Origin: UMGS1322 sp900550765
GTDB taxonomy: Bacteria > Bacillota > Clostridia > Christensenellales > QALW01
Assembly: GCA_958448705.1 (NCBI GenBank)
Contig: CAUDEY010000009.1
Coordinates: forward strand, 1 to 64,000
DNA: 64,000 bases
Direction: 5' to 3'
How positions within the stretch are numbered: the stretch's first letter is position 1; each line of letters starts with the position of its first letter. The notes below the pieces were generated by a model, which was given only the letters and a program-made list of their open reading frames with translations, ran no database searches and had not been told where the DNA came from. This document shows positions 8,207 to 16,141 of this stretch, piece by piece. A program made the position numbers and the translations under genes.

Positions 8207-9055
8207 ATGTATCAGGAATATCATATGGATGTAGAGCCGCGCTCAATTTGGAAGATTGCGCCGGAGCTTTCTCCTCGGCAAAAAGCAAAGCCGCCGTTTT
8301 TGGCAATGGAGGCGGGCAAATTTTATGCAAGGGCGGAATATTTTACGGTTCGCCGGGATAAAAATGATAAGCTTTTATTGTTTACGGTTTCCGGTGCGGG
8401 GCGTATTTATACGGAAGAAAAACAATATCTTTTGAAGGCGGGCGAAGGGACGATGATCGATTGCCGCAAATACCATCGCTATGAAACCGCCGGGAAGGAA
8501 GTTTGGCAATTCTATTGGGTACATTTCCGGGGGGATGAAAACGGCTTTTATCAGGATCTGATCTGCCGGAATTCTAATATATGGGCTTACCCTAAAAAAA
8601 CAACAGAAGCCCTGGAGGAACTGCTGGAGCAGATCCATTTTACCGACAGCCTTGCCCTTTCCCGGCGCAGCCACCTTTTAGAGAATCTGCTTTTTGCCGC
8701 CGGAGTTTCCCGGTCGGAGGCGCAGGGGACTTCCGCGGTACGCAGCGCGGTGGATATTGCGGTAAATTATATGCAGGCGCATTATGCGGAAAATCTGGGA
8801 CTGGAGCAGCTGGCGGAGCAGGTACATTTATCCAAATATCATTTTCTTCGCTTGTTTAAAGACGCAATGCAGACGACACCGCATCAGTATCTGCTGATGC
8901 TGCGGGTCAACGAGGCGAAGAAGCTTCTGCGCACCACAAATGAGAATTTAACGTCTGTTTGTGTGCGGACAGGCTTTGCCGATGAAGGACATTTCTGCCG
9001 CACGTTTAAACGCATTACGGGTCAGACGCCTTACCAGTATCGGAGAACGATGTGA
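8207..9055 (+). CDS. AraC-family regulator of the GH99-like/isomerase operon
   Basis: A 282-residue protein with an N-terminal cupin-like sensing domain (~1-160; LLKAGEGTMIDCRKYHRYE) and a C-terminal AraC DNA-binding domain (~180-282; LEQLAEQVHLSKYHFLRLFK, then TGFADEGHFCRTFKRITGQTPYQYR). This is the usual order for sugar-responsive AraC regulators. ATG at 8207 follows ACGGAGGACTATT. Divergent placement next to the GH99-like and isomerase genes makes it their likely activator, by inference only. Confidence 0.88.
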   Translation: MYQEYHMDVEPRSIWKIAPELSPRQKAKPPFLAMEAGKFYARAEYFTVRRDKNDKLLLFTVSGAGRIYTEEKQYLLKAGEGTMIDCRKYHRYETAGKEVWQFYWVHFRGDENGFYQDLICRNSNIWAYPKKTTEALEELLEQIHFTDSLALSRRSHLLENLLFAAGVSRSEAQGTSAVRSAVDIAVNYMQAHYAENLGLEQLAEQVHLSKYHFLRLFKDAMQTTPHQYLLMLRVNEAKKLLRTTNENLTSVCVRTGFADEGHFCRTFKRITGQTPYQYRRTM

Positions 9056-9065
9056 CCTAAAAACA

Positions 9066-9772
9066 TAGTTTTCTCTCCCTCAGCCTCGCTGAAGCTCGGC
9101 AGCTCCCTCATCAGAGGGAGCCGGGAGAAAGAAAATATGTCGGTTGTTTGGCAGAAGGGACCGAGAGGGCAAAAATCAATTTTTTTGCGCTCCAGGCTCC
9201 CCATGTCAGGGGAGCTGTTGCCGCAGGCGACGGAGGGGTGTGTGCGCTTTGCTTTTTCTCCTACAGCCTCGCGAATGCTCGGCAGCTCCCTCGTCAGAGG
9301 GAGCCGGCAAAAATCTGCCGGTTGTTTAGCAAAAGGAAGCGAAAGGGCAAAAATCAATTTTTTTGCGCTTCAGGCTCCCCATGTCAGGGGAGCTGGCGCC
9401 GCAGGCGACTGAGGGGTAGTTTTAAGGTTCCTTTCTCTCCCACAGCCTCGCGAATGCTCGGCAGCTCCCTCATCAGAGGGAGCCGGGAGAAAAATCTGCC
9501 GGTTGTTTAGCAAAAGGAAGCGAGAGGGCAAAAATCAATTTTTTTGCGCTCCAGGCTCCCCATGTCAGGGGAGCTGTCGCCGCAGGCGACGGAGGGGTAG
9601 TGTGCGCTTTGCTTTCTCTCCCACAGCCTCGCTGAAGCTCGGCAGCTCCCTCATCAGAGGGAGCCGGGAGAAAAATCTGCCGGTTGTTTAGCAGAAGGAA
9701 GCGAGAGGGCAAAAATCAATTCTTTTGCGCTTCAGGCTCCCCATGTCAGGGGAGCTGTCGCCCCCGTAGGCT
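9066..9772. repeat. Tandem array of ~181-bp repeats with palindromic arms
   Basis: Four units share CAGCCTCGC beginning at 9081, 9264, 9443 and 9624 (periods 183, 179, 181). Each carries a hairpin (GGCAGCTCCCTC ATCA GAGGGAGCC), an AAAAATCAATTTTTTTGCGC stretch and a second hairpin (CAGGCTCCCC ATGT CAGGGGAGCTG). Related pieces occur at 30961-31012, 49385-49420 and 53090-53430. The frames that stay open through it on both strands are by-products of the palindromes, not genes. Such dispersed palindromic repeats are frequent in gut Clostridia; function unknown. The right edge runs into the broken AEC transporter gene. Confidence 0.85.
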
Positions 9773-10323
9773 GCGGGAAAACGGTATTGAGCCTCAGCGC
9801 GGCGCCAAGCAGGAGGGAGAAAAAAATAGGATTGCAGAGGCTCTTGCAGAGGCCTTGCTTTTTTTCTCCCCGGGGAATCAAAATCATTACGCCCCAAGTG
9901 TAAACGGCCAGGTTCAGCGGCAGAATATAGAGCATATACTGGTACAGAGCTTCTTTGCCTAAAATTGCTGGTACAATGGCGTTGCCCATAAAAGAAAAGT
10001 TTGCAAAGGAGAGCGCATAGCGATAGATCTTGCGCGGATAGGCGTCTTGGGTGAAAAGGCGCGAAAGCGGTTTTGCGATAACGAGCGCGATTGTCAGGAT
10101 CAGCGCGCAATAGAGAATCAGCTGATACTGCTGGCTGATGGAAGATACGGTGCAGTACTGCATAAAGGTACTGGGGATCAGCGCGGGTACAAAAAAATAA
10201 TTTTTCAGTTTCGAAAGTATCTCGGCTGCGTTTTCGGGTATAAGACGCTTCTTTTTGACAGTAAAGACGGAGGGCCATGCATAAAAATATGACCAGCACA
10301 GGGGTAAAGGTGGTTTCCTGCAT
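9771..10323 (-). pseudogene. AEC-family (auxin efflux carrier type) transporter, frameshifted and truncated
   Basis: The start at 10323 (after AAAGGACG) encodes MQETTFTPVLVIFLCMALRLYCQK, a typical AEC N-terminus. The frame then breaks near 10257 in a TCAAAAAGAAG run; one base out of frame it resumes as KKRLIPENAAEILSKLKNYF and continues through FANFSFMGNAIVPAILGKEALYQYM and LNLAVYTWGVMILIPRG to about residue 180. It then enters the repeat array at ~9771, so the last third of a normal ~310-residue protein is missing. Family members export or import organic acids. Two independent lesions show that the gene is dead. Confidence 0.8.
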
Positions 10324-10467
10324 ACGGATACGTCCTTTCTGTTCCGGCTCCTATTCTACTGCAATCTGCTGCATTTGACAAGGATAAAATACGGATTTCC
10401 CGCAGGGGTGACTGCTGTGCATGGAAATACGTCCGGCCGCGGTGAAAAAATTTTTTTAAAGCTTAAA

Positions 10468-10515
10468 AACCTATTGACAAAGTATGTTAATAGGTTTATA
10501 ATCATATCAACCTAT
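10468..10515 (+). promoter_or_regulatory. Repeated AACCTAT heptamer over the sulfur-operon promoter (operator candidate)
   Basis: AACCTAT at 10468-10474, its inverse ATAGGTT at 10490-10496 and AACCTAT again at 10509-10515 are spaced by about two helical turns. They cover the -35 and spacer and the region just after the -10. The operon ends with an IscR-like Rrf2 regulator, which is the natural candidate to bind here as an autoregulatory repressor; that link is inference. Confidence 0.55.
10474..10502 (+). promoter_or_regulatory. Consensus sigma-A promoter of the cysteine/Fe-S operon
   Basis: TTGACA (10474-10479), exactly 17 bp, TATAAT (10497-10502): a perfect consensus promoter. Such a strong promoter normally needs repression, consistent with the overlapping heptamer repeats. 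Confidence 0.88.
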
Positions 10516-10533
10516 CAGAAAGGTGTGTTGATA

Positions 10534-10599
10534 ATGAAAAAAGACCCTGCGTCCTTTGCAGCGTGGTTAAGCGGGCGAATGCGTCGTTACGATGTGTGA
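10534..10599 (+). CDS. Short leader ORF upstream of metY
   Basis: A 21-codon frame begins 32 nt after the -10 with an ATG preceded by AGAAAGGTGTGTTGATA. It encodes a peptide starting MKKDPASF and ending SGRMRRYDV, followed by TGA and a second TGA 3 codons later. It ends 38 nt before metY. Position directly between promoter and the first sulfur gene suggests a translated leader that could sense arginine or cysteine supply, but no stable downstream attenuator hairpin was found. It could be fortuitous. Confidence 0.4.
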   Translation: MKKDPASFAAWLSGRMRRYDV

Positions 10600-10637
10600 G
10601 AATGAAAAGAGGAGATCAAAAGGAAAGGAAAAAAACT

Positions 10638-11921
10638 ATGAAAAAATATCGTTTTGAAACTCTGCAGCTTCATGCCGGACAGGAACAGCCCGATCCCGCT
10701 TCCGACGCCCGCGCAGTACCGATCTATCAAACCACCTCGTATGTGTTTAAAAATTGCGCGCATGCGGCGGACCGGTTTTCCCTTGCCGATGCCGGAAATA
10801 TTTACGGGCGGCTTACCAATTCCACGACGGAAGCCTTTGAAAAGCGCATGGCGGCACTGGAAGGCGGCACAGCGGCCCTTGGTGTTGCTTCGGGCGCGGC
10901 GGCAATTACCTATACTTTTTTAAATTTGGCCCGCGCGGGAGATCATATCGTTTCGGCCCGTACTATTTACGGCGGAACGTATAATCTTTTAGCACATACG
11001 CTTCCGCAGTACGGCATTACTGCTAAATTTGTAGATGCGGATAAACCGGATGCCTTTGAAGCAGCCATTGACGAACAGACAAAAGCTGTTTTTATTGAAA
11101 CCATCGGCAATCCGAATGCCTCGCTGATTGACATCGAGGCGGCTGCTGCGGCAGCGCATCGGCATAAAATTCCGCTGGTAACAGATTCCACTTTTGCTAC
11201 ACCGTATCTGCTTCGTCCGTTTGAATACGGTGCGGATATTGTGGTGCATTCCGCTACTAAATTTATCGGCGGCCACGGTACGGCGATCGGCGGGGTGATT
11301 GTGGACAGCGGAAAGTTTGATTGGGAGGCCAGCGGAAAATTTCCTTTGCTCACAGAGCCTGATCCAAGCTATCATGGCATCAGCTTTACCAAGGCCGCGG
11401 GCAAAGCCGCTTTTATTACCAGAATCCGAGCAATCCTTCTGCGGGATACCGGGGCTACACTTGCTCCGCTGCATGCGTTTTTGTTTCTTCAGGGCTTGGA
11501 AACGCTCTCTTTGCGCGTGGAGCGGCATGTGGAAAATGCTCTAAAAGTAGTAAAGTATCTCTCGGAGCATCCGCTGGTAGAAAAAGTCAATCACCCGTCG
11601 CTGCCGGAACATCCGCATCATACGCTGTATCAAAAATATTTTCCCAGGGGCGGCGCTTCTATTTTTACTTTTGAAATCAAGGGCGGCGCAGAGAAGGCAA
11701 AAAAGTTTATAGACGCGCTGAAAATTTTTTCGCTTCTGGCCAATGTAGCGGATGTAAAATCCCTGGTGATTCATCCGGCATCGACAACCCATTCCCAGCT
11801 TTCTGAAGCGGAGCTGCTTGAACAGGGAATAAAACCTAATACCATAAGGCTTTCTATTGGTACCGAGCATATTGATGATATTATAGAAGATCTTGAACAG
11901 GCGTTTTGTGCCATTCAGTAA
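10638..11921 (+). CDS. metY: O-acetylhomoserine (or O-acetylserine) sulfhydrylase, MetY type
   Basis: A 427-residue PLP enzyme of the Cys/Met metabolism family. It has the MetY-type N-terminus (FETLQLHAGQEQPDP...RAVPIYQTTSYVF), the substrate-binding YGR, and the PLP lysine in HSATKFIGGHG near residue 205. The 427-residue length fits MetY rather than the ~380-residue MetB/MetC. It makes homocysteine from O-acetylhomoserine and sulfide, and some homologues also use O-acetylserine. The ATG at 10638 follows AAAGGAAAGG; an in-frame GTG at 10563 would extend it but has no ribosome binding site. First enzyme gene of a five-gene operon with cysK, iscS, iscU and rrf2. Confidence 0.92.
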   Translation: MKKYRFETLQLHAGQEQPDPASDARAVPIYQTTSYVFKNCAHAADRFSLADAGNIYGRLTNSTTEAFEKRMAALEGGTAALGVASGAAAITYTFLNLARAGDHIVSARTIYGGTYNLLAHTLPQYGITAKFVDADKPDAFEAAIDEQTKAVFIETIGNPNASLIDIEAAAAAAHRHKIPLVTDSTFATPYLLRPFEYGADIVVHSATKFIGGHGTAIGGVIVDSGKFDWEASGKFPLLTEPDPSYHGISFTKAAGKAAFITRIRAILLRDTGATLAPLHAFLFLQGLETLSLRVERHVENALKVVKYLSEHPLVEKVNHPSLPEHPHHTLYQKYFPRGGASIFTFEIKGGAEKAKKFIDALKIFSLLANVADVKSLVIHPASTTHSQLSEAELLEQGIKPNTIRLSIGTEHIDDIIEDLEQAFCAIQ

Positions 11922-11931
11922 GGAGGACAGT

Positions 11932-12867
11932 ATGACAAAAATCTACACTTCAGCCGATCAGCTTGTAGGGAAAACCCCGCTTTTGGAGCTTACACACATT
12001 GAAAACAACGATAATATCCCGGCCAGAATCCTTGCCAAACTTGAATATTTCAATCCTGCCGGTTCCGTAAAGGACCGCGTCGCCAAAGCGATGATAGAGG
12101 ATGCTGAGCAAAAAGGGCTGCTGGGGCCGGGCTCGGTTCTCATTGAGCCCACCTCGGGCAATACGGGCATCGGCCTTGCCGCCGTTGCCGCGGCAAAGGG
12201 ATACCGATGCATCATCGTAATGCCGGAGACGATGTCAAAAGAGCGGCGCGTCGCCGTAAAGGCTTACGGAGGTGAACTGGTGCTTACCGAGGGGGCCAAG
12301 GGGATGAAAGGTGCCATTGAAAAGGCCGAAGAACTGGCTGCCGCGATGCCCGGCAGTTTTATTCCCGGGCAGTTTACTAATCCTGTGAATCCGCAGACGC
12401 ACTACAGAACAACCGGTCCTGAGATCTGGGAAGATACGGACGGCAGAGTGGATGTGTTTGTTGCCGGTGTGGGCACGGGCGGAACGCTTTCCGGCGTGGG
12501 AGAATATTTAAAAAGTAAAAATCCTCAAATAAAAGTAGTTGCTGTAGAACCCGAAGATTCCCCGGTGCTTTCCGCCGGAAGAGCCGGCGCCCATAAAATA
12601 CAGGGCATCGGTGCGGGATTTGTGCCCGATACCCTTAACACCGCAGTTTATGATGAAATCATAACGGTATCAAACGAGGAAGCCTTTGCGGGTGCCCGTG
12701 CCGTAGGGTGCGAGGAAGGCGTATTGGTGGGAATCAGCTCCGGCGCGGCACTGCATGCGGCAATTACGCTTGCAAAACGCCCTGAAAATAGAGGAAAGAC
12801 GATTGTCGTGCTTTTCCCGGATACCGGCGACAGATATTTTTCTGCCGGGTTGTTTCCGGAGGAGTAA
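11932..12867 (+). CDS. cysK: Cysteine synthase A (O-acetylserine thiol-lyase)
   Basis: A 311-residue PLP enzyme of fold type II. PLP lysine lies in NPAGSVKDRVA (~residue 45), the substrate loop is EPTSGNTGIGLA, and the phosphate-binding GVGTGGTLSGVG is intact. It converts O-acetylserine and sulfide to cysteine. The ATG at 11932 follows AAGGAGGACAGT, 10 bp after metY. Cysteine produced here feeds the desulfurase encoded 2 bp downstream. Confidence 0.95.
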   Translation: MTKIYTSADQLVGKTPLLELTHIENNDNIPARILAKLEYFNPAGSVKDRVAKAMIEDAEQKGLLGPGSVLIEPTSGNTGIGLAAVAAAKGYRCIIVMPETMSKERRVAVKAYGGELVLTEGAKGMKGAIEKAEELAAAMPGSFIPGQFTNPVNPQTHYRTTGPEIWEDTDGRVDVFVAGVGTGGTLSGVGEYLKSKNPQIKVVAVEPEDSPVLSAGRAGAHKIQGIGAGFVPDTLNTAVYDEIITVSNEEAFAGARAVGCEEGVLVGISSGAALHAAITLAKRPENRGKTIVVLFPDTGDRYFSAGLFPEE

Positions 12868-12869
12868 AG

Positions 12870-14057
12870 ATGTTTGTTTATGCGGATCATGCGGCGACGA
12901 CAAAATTGAGTAAAGCGGCGCTGCAGGCGATGCTGCCGTATTTACAGGAGGAATACGGCAATCCCTCCGGCTTGTATTTTTTGGGGCAGCGGGCTGCCGA
13001 GGGGCTGGAACGGGCCCGCGGCGATATCGCGCGGTGCCTGGGCTGCCGCAGCGAGGAGCTCTTTTTTACTTCCGGCGGAAGTGAAGCAGATAATCAGGCG
13101 CTGATTTCTGCGGCTGAAATCGGACGGAAGAAGGGAAAGCGGCATATCATATCCTCTGCTTTTGAGCATCATGCAGTGCTGCATACTCTGGATAAGCTTA
13201 AAAAAAGAGGATTTGAAATTACATTTCTTGATGTGCATGAAAACGGGATTGTCTCTCCGGCTGAGGTAGAAGAAGCTATACGGCCGGACACCTGCCTGGT
13301 AACGGTGATGTATGCCAATAATGAAATCGGTACTGTTCAGCCTGTTGGGGAGATCGGGGCGGTATGCAGAAAAAAGGGCGTGCTGTTCCATACGGATGCC
13401 GTACAGGCGGCGGGGCAGCTTGCAATCGATACGGAGGCACAGAAGATTGATATGCTTTCGCTTTCGGCGCATAAATTTCACGGGCCGAAGGGCGTGGGTG
13501 TGCTTTATATCAGAAGAGGCATTCCCGCAGTGAGCCTGATTCACGGCGGCGGACAGGAGCGCGGAAAACGGGCCGGCACGGAAAATACGGCCGGTATTGC
13601 CGGAATGGCGGCAGCGCTGCAGGAGGCCTGCAGCCGCATGCAGTACAACAGCAGCCGTATCCGTTCCATTCGGGACGGCCTTTTGCAGGAGCTTTTAAAA
13701 ATTCCGCACAGCGTCCTTAATGGTGACCGTGTTCGGCGGCTGCCGGGGAATATCCATATGTGCTTTGAAGGCATTGAGGGAGAGTCGCTGATTTTGCTGC
13801 TCAGTGAAAGAGGCATCTGCGCGTCCTCCGGATCGGCCTGTACTTCCGGATCGTTGGATCCGAGCCATGTTCTGCTTGCAATAGGACGGGATCACGGAAT
13901 TGCACATGGGTCGCTGCGCCTTTCTCTGGGGGCGGATATTACGCCGGCGGAGGCGGAATATATTGCGCAAAACGTGAAGGCCGCTGTGGAATATTTAAGA
14001 AATATGTCTCCTGTTTGGCGGGATATGAAAGAAGGGAAGAAACAGCATGCTGTATAG
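12870..14057 (+). CDS. iscS: Cysteine desulfurase (NifS/IscS family)
   Basis: A 395-residue PLP enzyme. It has the class V N-terminus VYADHAATT, the PLP lysine in LSAHKFHGPKGVG (~residue 200) and the catalytic cysteine in SSGSACTSGSLDPSHVL (~residue 320), the long-loop group I (IscS/NifS) type. It takes sulfur from cysteine and passes it to the scaffold encoded by the next gene, whose start overlaps its last codons by 11 bp (translational coupling). The C-terminus is short and basic (KEGKKQHAV). Confidence 0.94.
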   Translation: MFVYADHAATTKLSKAALQAMLPYLQEEYGNPSGLYFLGQRAAEGLERARGDIARCLGCRSEELFFTSGGSEADNQALISAAEIGRKKGKRHIISSAFEHHAVLHTLDKLKKRGFEITFLDVHENGIVSPAEVEEAIRPDTCLVTVMYANNEIGTVQPVGEIGAVCRKKGVLFHTDAVQAAGQLAIDTEAQKIDMLSLSAHKFHGPKGVGVLYIRRGIPAVSLIHGGGQERGKRAGTENTAGIAGMAAALQEACSRMQYNSSRIRSIRDGLLQELLKIPHSVLNGDRVRRLPGNIHMCFEGIEGESLILLLSERGICASSGSACTSGSLDPSHVLLAIGRDHGIAHGSLRLSLGADITPAEAEYIAQNVKAAVEYLRNMSPVWRDMKEGKKQHAV

Positions 14058-14427
14058 TGAAAAGGTGATGGATCATTTTAAAAATCCGCGTAATGTGGGC
14101 GTAATAGAAGATGCGGACGGAATCGGCGAGTCGGGCAATGCAAAATGCGGCGATATCATGCGGATTTATCTTAAGGTGAAGGATGACATCATAGAGGATG
14201 TAAAATTTGAAACCTTTGGCTGCGGTTCGGCAATCGCATCCAGCTCCATGGCTACGGAAATGATCAAAAATAAGCCGATATCCGAGGCGCTTGCGCTTAC
14301 CAACCGGGCGGTGGCCGAGGCGCTGGACGGACTTCCGGCCAATAAGCTGCACTGCTCCGTTTTAGCGGAGGAAGCGATTCAAAACGCCATAAAAGATTAT
14401 CAAAAAAAGGCCGGCAGTCCGGCATAG
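14047..14427 (+). CDS. iscU: Fe-S cluster scaffold protein IscU/NifU N-terminal type
   Basis: A 126-residue protein with the three cluster cysteines in NAKCGD (~35), FGCGSAIASSS (~61) and KLHCSVLAEEAI (~104), and the N-terminal YSEKVMDHFKNPRNVG typical of the family. The aspartate next to the first cysteine (CGD) is present. It lacks the C-terminal ferredoxin and Nfu domains of full NifU. It assembles Fe-S clusters with the sulfur from the overlapping upstream desulfurase. No hscA, hscB or fdx is present, as usual in Clostridia with the minimal system. Confidence 0.94.
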   Translation: MLYSEKVMDHFKNPRNVGVIEDADGIGESGNAKCGDIMRIYLKVKDDIIEDVKFETFGCGSAIASSSMATEMIKNKPISEALALTNRAVAEALDGLPANKLHCSVLAEEAIQNAIKDYQKKAGSPA

Positions 14428-14442
14428 AAGGAGAGATTTTGC

Positions 14443-14844
14443 ATGATGGTTTCCACAAAGGGGCGCTATGCCCTGCGGGTCATGCTGGATTTGGCCGAGC
14501 ACAGAAACGAAGGGTATATCCGCCTGCAGGATATTGCCCAGCGGCAGGAGATTTCGGAAAAATATTTGGAGGGCATTATTGTAGTGCTTTCCAAGGCAGG
14601 CTTTGTGGATGCACTCAGGGGAAAGGGCGGCGGCTACCGGCTGAACCGGGATCCGGAGGCGTATACGGTGGGCAGCATTCTAAAGCTTACTGAGGGCTCC
14701 TTAGCGCCGGTGGCCTGCCTGGAAGGTACACCGAACCGGTGCGCGCGCGCCGGCCGCTGCGCCACACTGCCGATGTGGGAAAAACTGGATAAAATGATCG
14801 ACGATTTTTTTGAAGGCGTCACGCTGCAGCAGCTTCTGCAATAG
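14443..14844 (+). CDS. Rrf2-family regulator with IscR-like cysteines
   Basis: A 133-residue protein: winged helix at ~1-65 (MVSTKGRYALRVMLDLA, RLQDIAQRQEISEKYLEGII, LRGKGGGYRL) and three cysteines at ~93-107 (VACLEGTPNRCARAGRCATLPMW) in the IscR-like spacing that holds a [2Fe-2S] cluster. Presence of the three cysteines favours an Fe-S sensor over the cysteine-synthase-binding CymR branch, though the operon contains cysK, the CymR partner. The ATG follows GGAGAGATTTTGC. It ends the sulfur operon and probably represses its promoter. Its last ~210 bp overlap, on the opposite strand, the tail of the next gene. Confidence 0.9.
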   Translation: MMVSTKGRYALRVMLDLAEHRNEGYIRLQDIAQRQEISEKYLEGIIVVLSKAGFVDALRGKGGGYRLNRDPEAYTVGSILKLTEGSLAPVACLEGTPNRCARAGRCATLPMWEKLDKMIDDFFEGVTLQQLLQ

Positions 14845-15437
14845 CAGGATTGTTTTGAAAAGGCAAAGCCGGCATTTTTGCCGGCTTCGCTGCTTTTTAT
14901 GTGGAAGGAGCCCAACGGCCGGAATTGCGGCGGAAGCGTTTCCTCCTGCACGGGAAGGGGAAAATCGGAACCGATATAGATTACGCTTTCCGGGATATCG
15001 CTGGGCAGATTGCTGATTTTTATGCGGTATTTGCCCTCGGGGACGGAAGCGCCGCGATATTCGCATACCGTTCGGTGCGGATATTTCTGATACAGGGAAT
15101 CCCCCAGCTCTAAATTAATGCAGATAGCTATGCGGTAGGGGCCCAGTCCGTCGTCAGCGGTCAGCTTTTCTTCGCCGGTATCCCCGTACAGGGTCTCCTC
15201 CCCGGGATCCAGGATATACACGGCGCAGAAAACCTTTTTTTCAAAATATAAATGGTGAATGTTTCGGTAGGAAACCGTGATGGACAGCTCCCCCGCGGCC
15301 GTCTCCCGCAGCGTGATATTTTGCACATACCCTTCTTCCGCGGCAGCGATGTACAGGCCGATATGCAGGGCGGCAAGGCTGAGGGAGCAGAGGACGATCA
15401 GCGCTGTAAGGCCCGTGCGGCGCAGGAATTTTTTCAT
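14634..15437 (-). CDS. Membrane-anchored small protein A, with apparent stop-codon loss
   Basis: The start at 15437 follows AAGGAGAAGCTT and gives MKKFLRRTGLTALIVLCSL, a basic tip and one membrane helix (~9-30), with an outside domain of ~150 residues. Motifs shared with its neighbour at 15483-16028 include YFEK, LGxYRI and IYIGSDxP. The homologous part ends near position 14900; beyond that the frame runs through the operon terminator and antisense through rrf2 to 14634, giving an improbable cysteine-rich tail. A TAA sits one base out of frame at 14897-14899, so a single-base change probably removed the stop, or the assembly has an error. The natural product would be about 180 residues. Function unknown. 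Confidence 0.55.
   Translation of the reverse strand: MKKFLRRTGLTALIVLCSLSLAALHIGLYIAAAEEGYVQNITLRETAAGELSITVSYRNIHHLYFEKKVFCAVYILDPGEETLYGDTGEEKLTADDGLGPYRIAICINLELGDSLYQKYPHRTVCEYRGASVPEGKYRIKISNLPSDIPESVIYIGSDFPLPVQEETLPPQFRPLGSFHIKSSEAGKNAGFAFSKQSCYCRSCCSVTPSKKSSIILSSFSHIGSVAQRPARAHRFGVPSRQATGAKEPSVSFRMLPTVYASGSRFSR
14866..14898 (+). terminator. Terminator of the cysteine/Fe-S operon
   Basis: AAGCCGGC / GCCGGCTT stem closed by ATTTTT and followed by CGCTGCTTTTTAT, 22 bp after the Rrf2 stop. The opposing small-protein frame runs straight through it, which argues that frame has lost its natural stop. Confidence 0.7.
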
Positions 15438-15482
15438 AAGCTTCTCCTTTATATTCATTACAGAAGCGAAAAGTGGAACGCC

Positions 15483-16028
15483 TCAGCGCTCAAGCTCGAT
15501 ATATAAATTTCCGGCAGGCATATAGAGAAGCCCATGTTTTTCCTTAATTTCAAACGGCTCGTCGGAACCGATATAAATGCAGAGCAGCGAGTCATCCGGC
15601 TCAGTTACCAGCATTTTAAATTTTCCCTTGAGAGAGGGATTTAAAGTTTTTACATCGTATGCGGACCACCATCCGTCTGTAAGAGAAGGCGTTTGATGTT
15701 TATAAAGCCGTTCTCCCCGATTCGTATCTATAAAGAGAATTTCTATGCGGTATTTCCCTAAAACACCGGGATCTATTTTTCCGTCACCGACACTGAATTC
15801 TTCCCCTTCTTCCATCATATGCACCTCGTAATGCATCTTCTCAAAATACATATTATCATAGGAAACGGCGAGAACTAACCTGCCGAAAGGAGCGGAATGC
15901 AGTTTGACGTCCCAAACTTCATTGCTGTGCCCGCAGAAAAGGTACAGGCCGATATGCAGGGCGGCAAGGCTGAGGGAGCAGAGGATAATCAGCGCTGTGA
16001 GGCCCGTGCGGCGCAGGAATTTTTTCAT
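15483..16028 (-). CDS. Membrane-anchored small protein B (paralogue of A)
   Basis: A 181-residue protein starting at 16028 after AAGGAGAAGCTT. The first ~30 residues (basic tip and membrane helix) are nearly identical to protein A at DNA level (96 of 99 bases, 15942-16040 against 15351-15449), while the outside domain is strongly diverged and retains only landmarks such as YFEK, GEE, LGKYRIEI and IYIGSDEPFEI. A probable beta-sandwich outside domain is a guess from the alternating pattern. It lies 45 bp upstream of A on the same strand; both are probably co-transcribed. No family recognised. Confidence 0.7.
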   Translation of the reverse strand: MKKFLRRTGLTALIILCSLSLAALHIGLYLFCGHSNEVWDVKLHSAPFGRLVLAVSYDNMYFEKMHYEVHMMEEGEEFSVGDGKIDPGVLGKYRIEILFIDTNRGERLYKHQTPSLTDGWWSAYDVKTLNPSLKGKFKMLVTEPDDSLLCIYIGSDEPFEIKEKHGLLYMPAGNLYIELER

Positions 16029-16141
16029 AAGCTTCTCCTTCAGGGACACCAGGCACGGATGATGGAATCCAGCTGGTTTACTTTGGGAATGGCGGCATCG
16101 CCGGGGCATTCTGTGTCTTTTCCGTTGGCTGCTTTATGGTT

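Noticed and set aside
9031..9712. Open frames of 60-120 codons on both strands across the 181-bp repeats
   Set aside because: They repeat the same peptides unit by unit because of the palindromes and have no ribosome binding sites.
9066..9772. CRISPR-like regular spacing
   Set aside because: Units of ~181 bp with conserved interior and no unique spacers; no cas genes.
10563..10637. GTG extension of metY by 25 codons
   Set aside because: No Shine-Dalgarno upstream; the ATG at 10638 has one and matches the family N-terminus.
10324..10637. SAM riboswitch or T-box before metY
   Set aside because: None of the conserved SAM-I or T-box sequences are visible between promoter and start codon.
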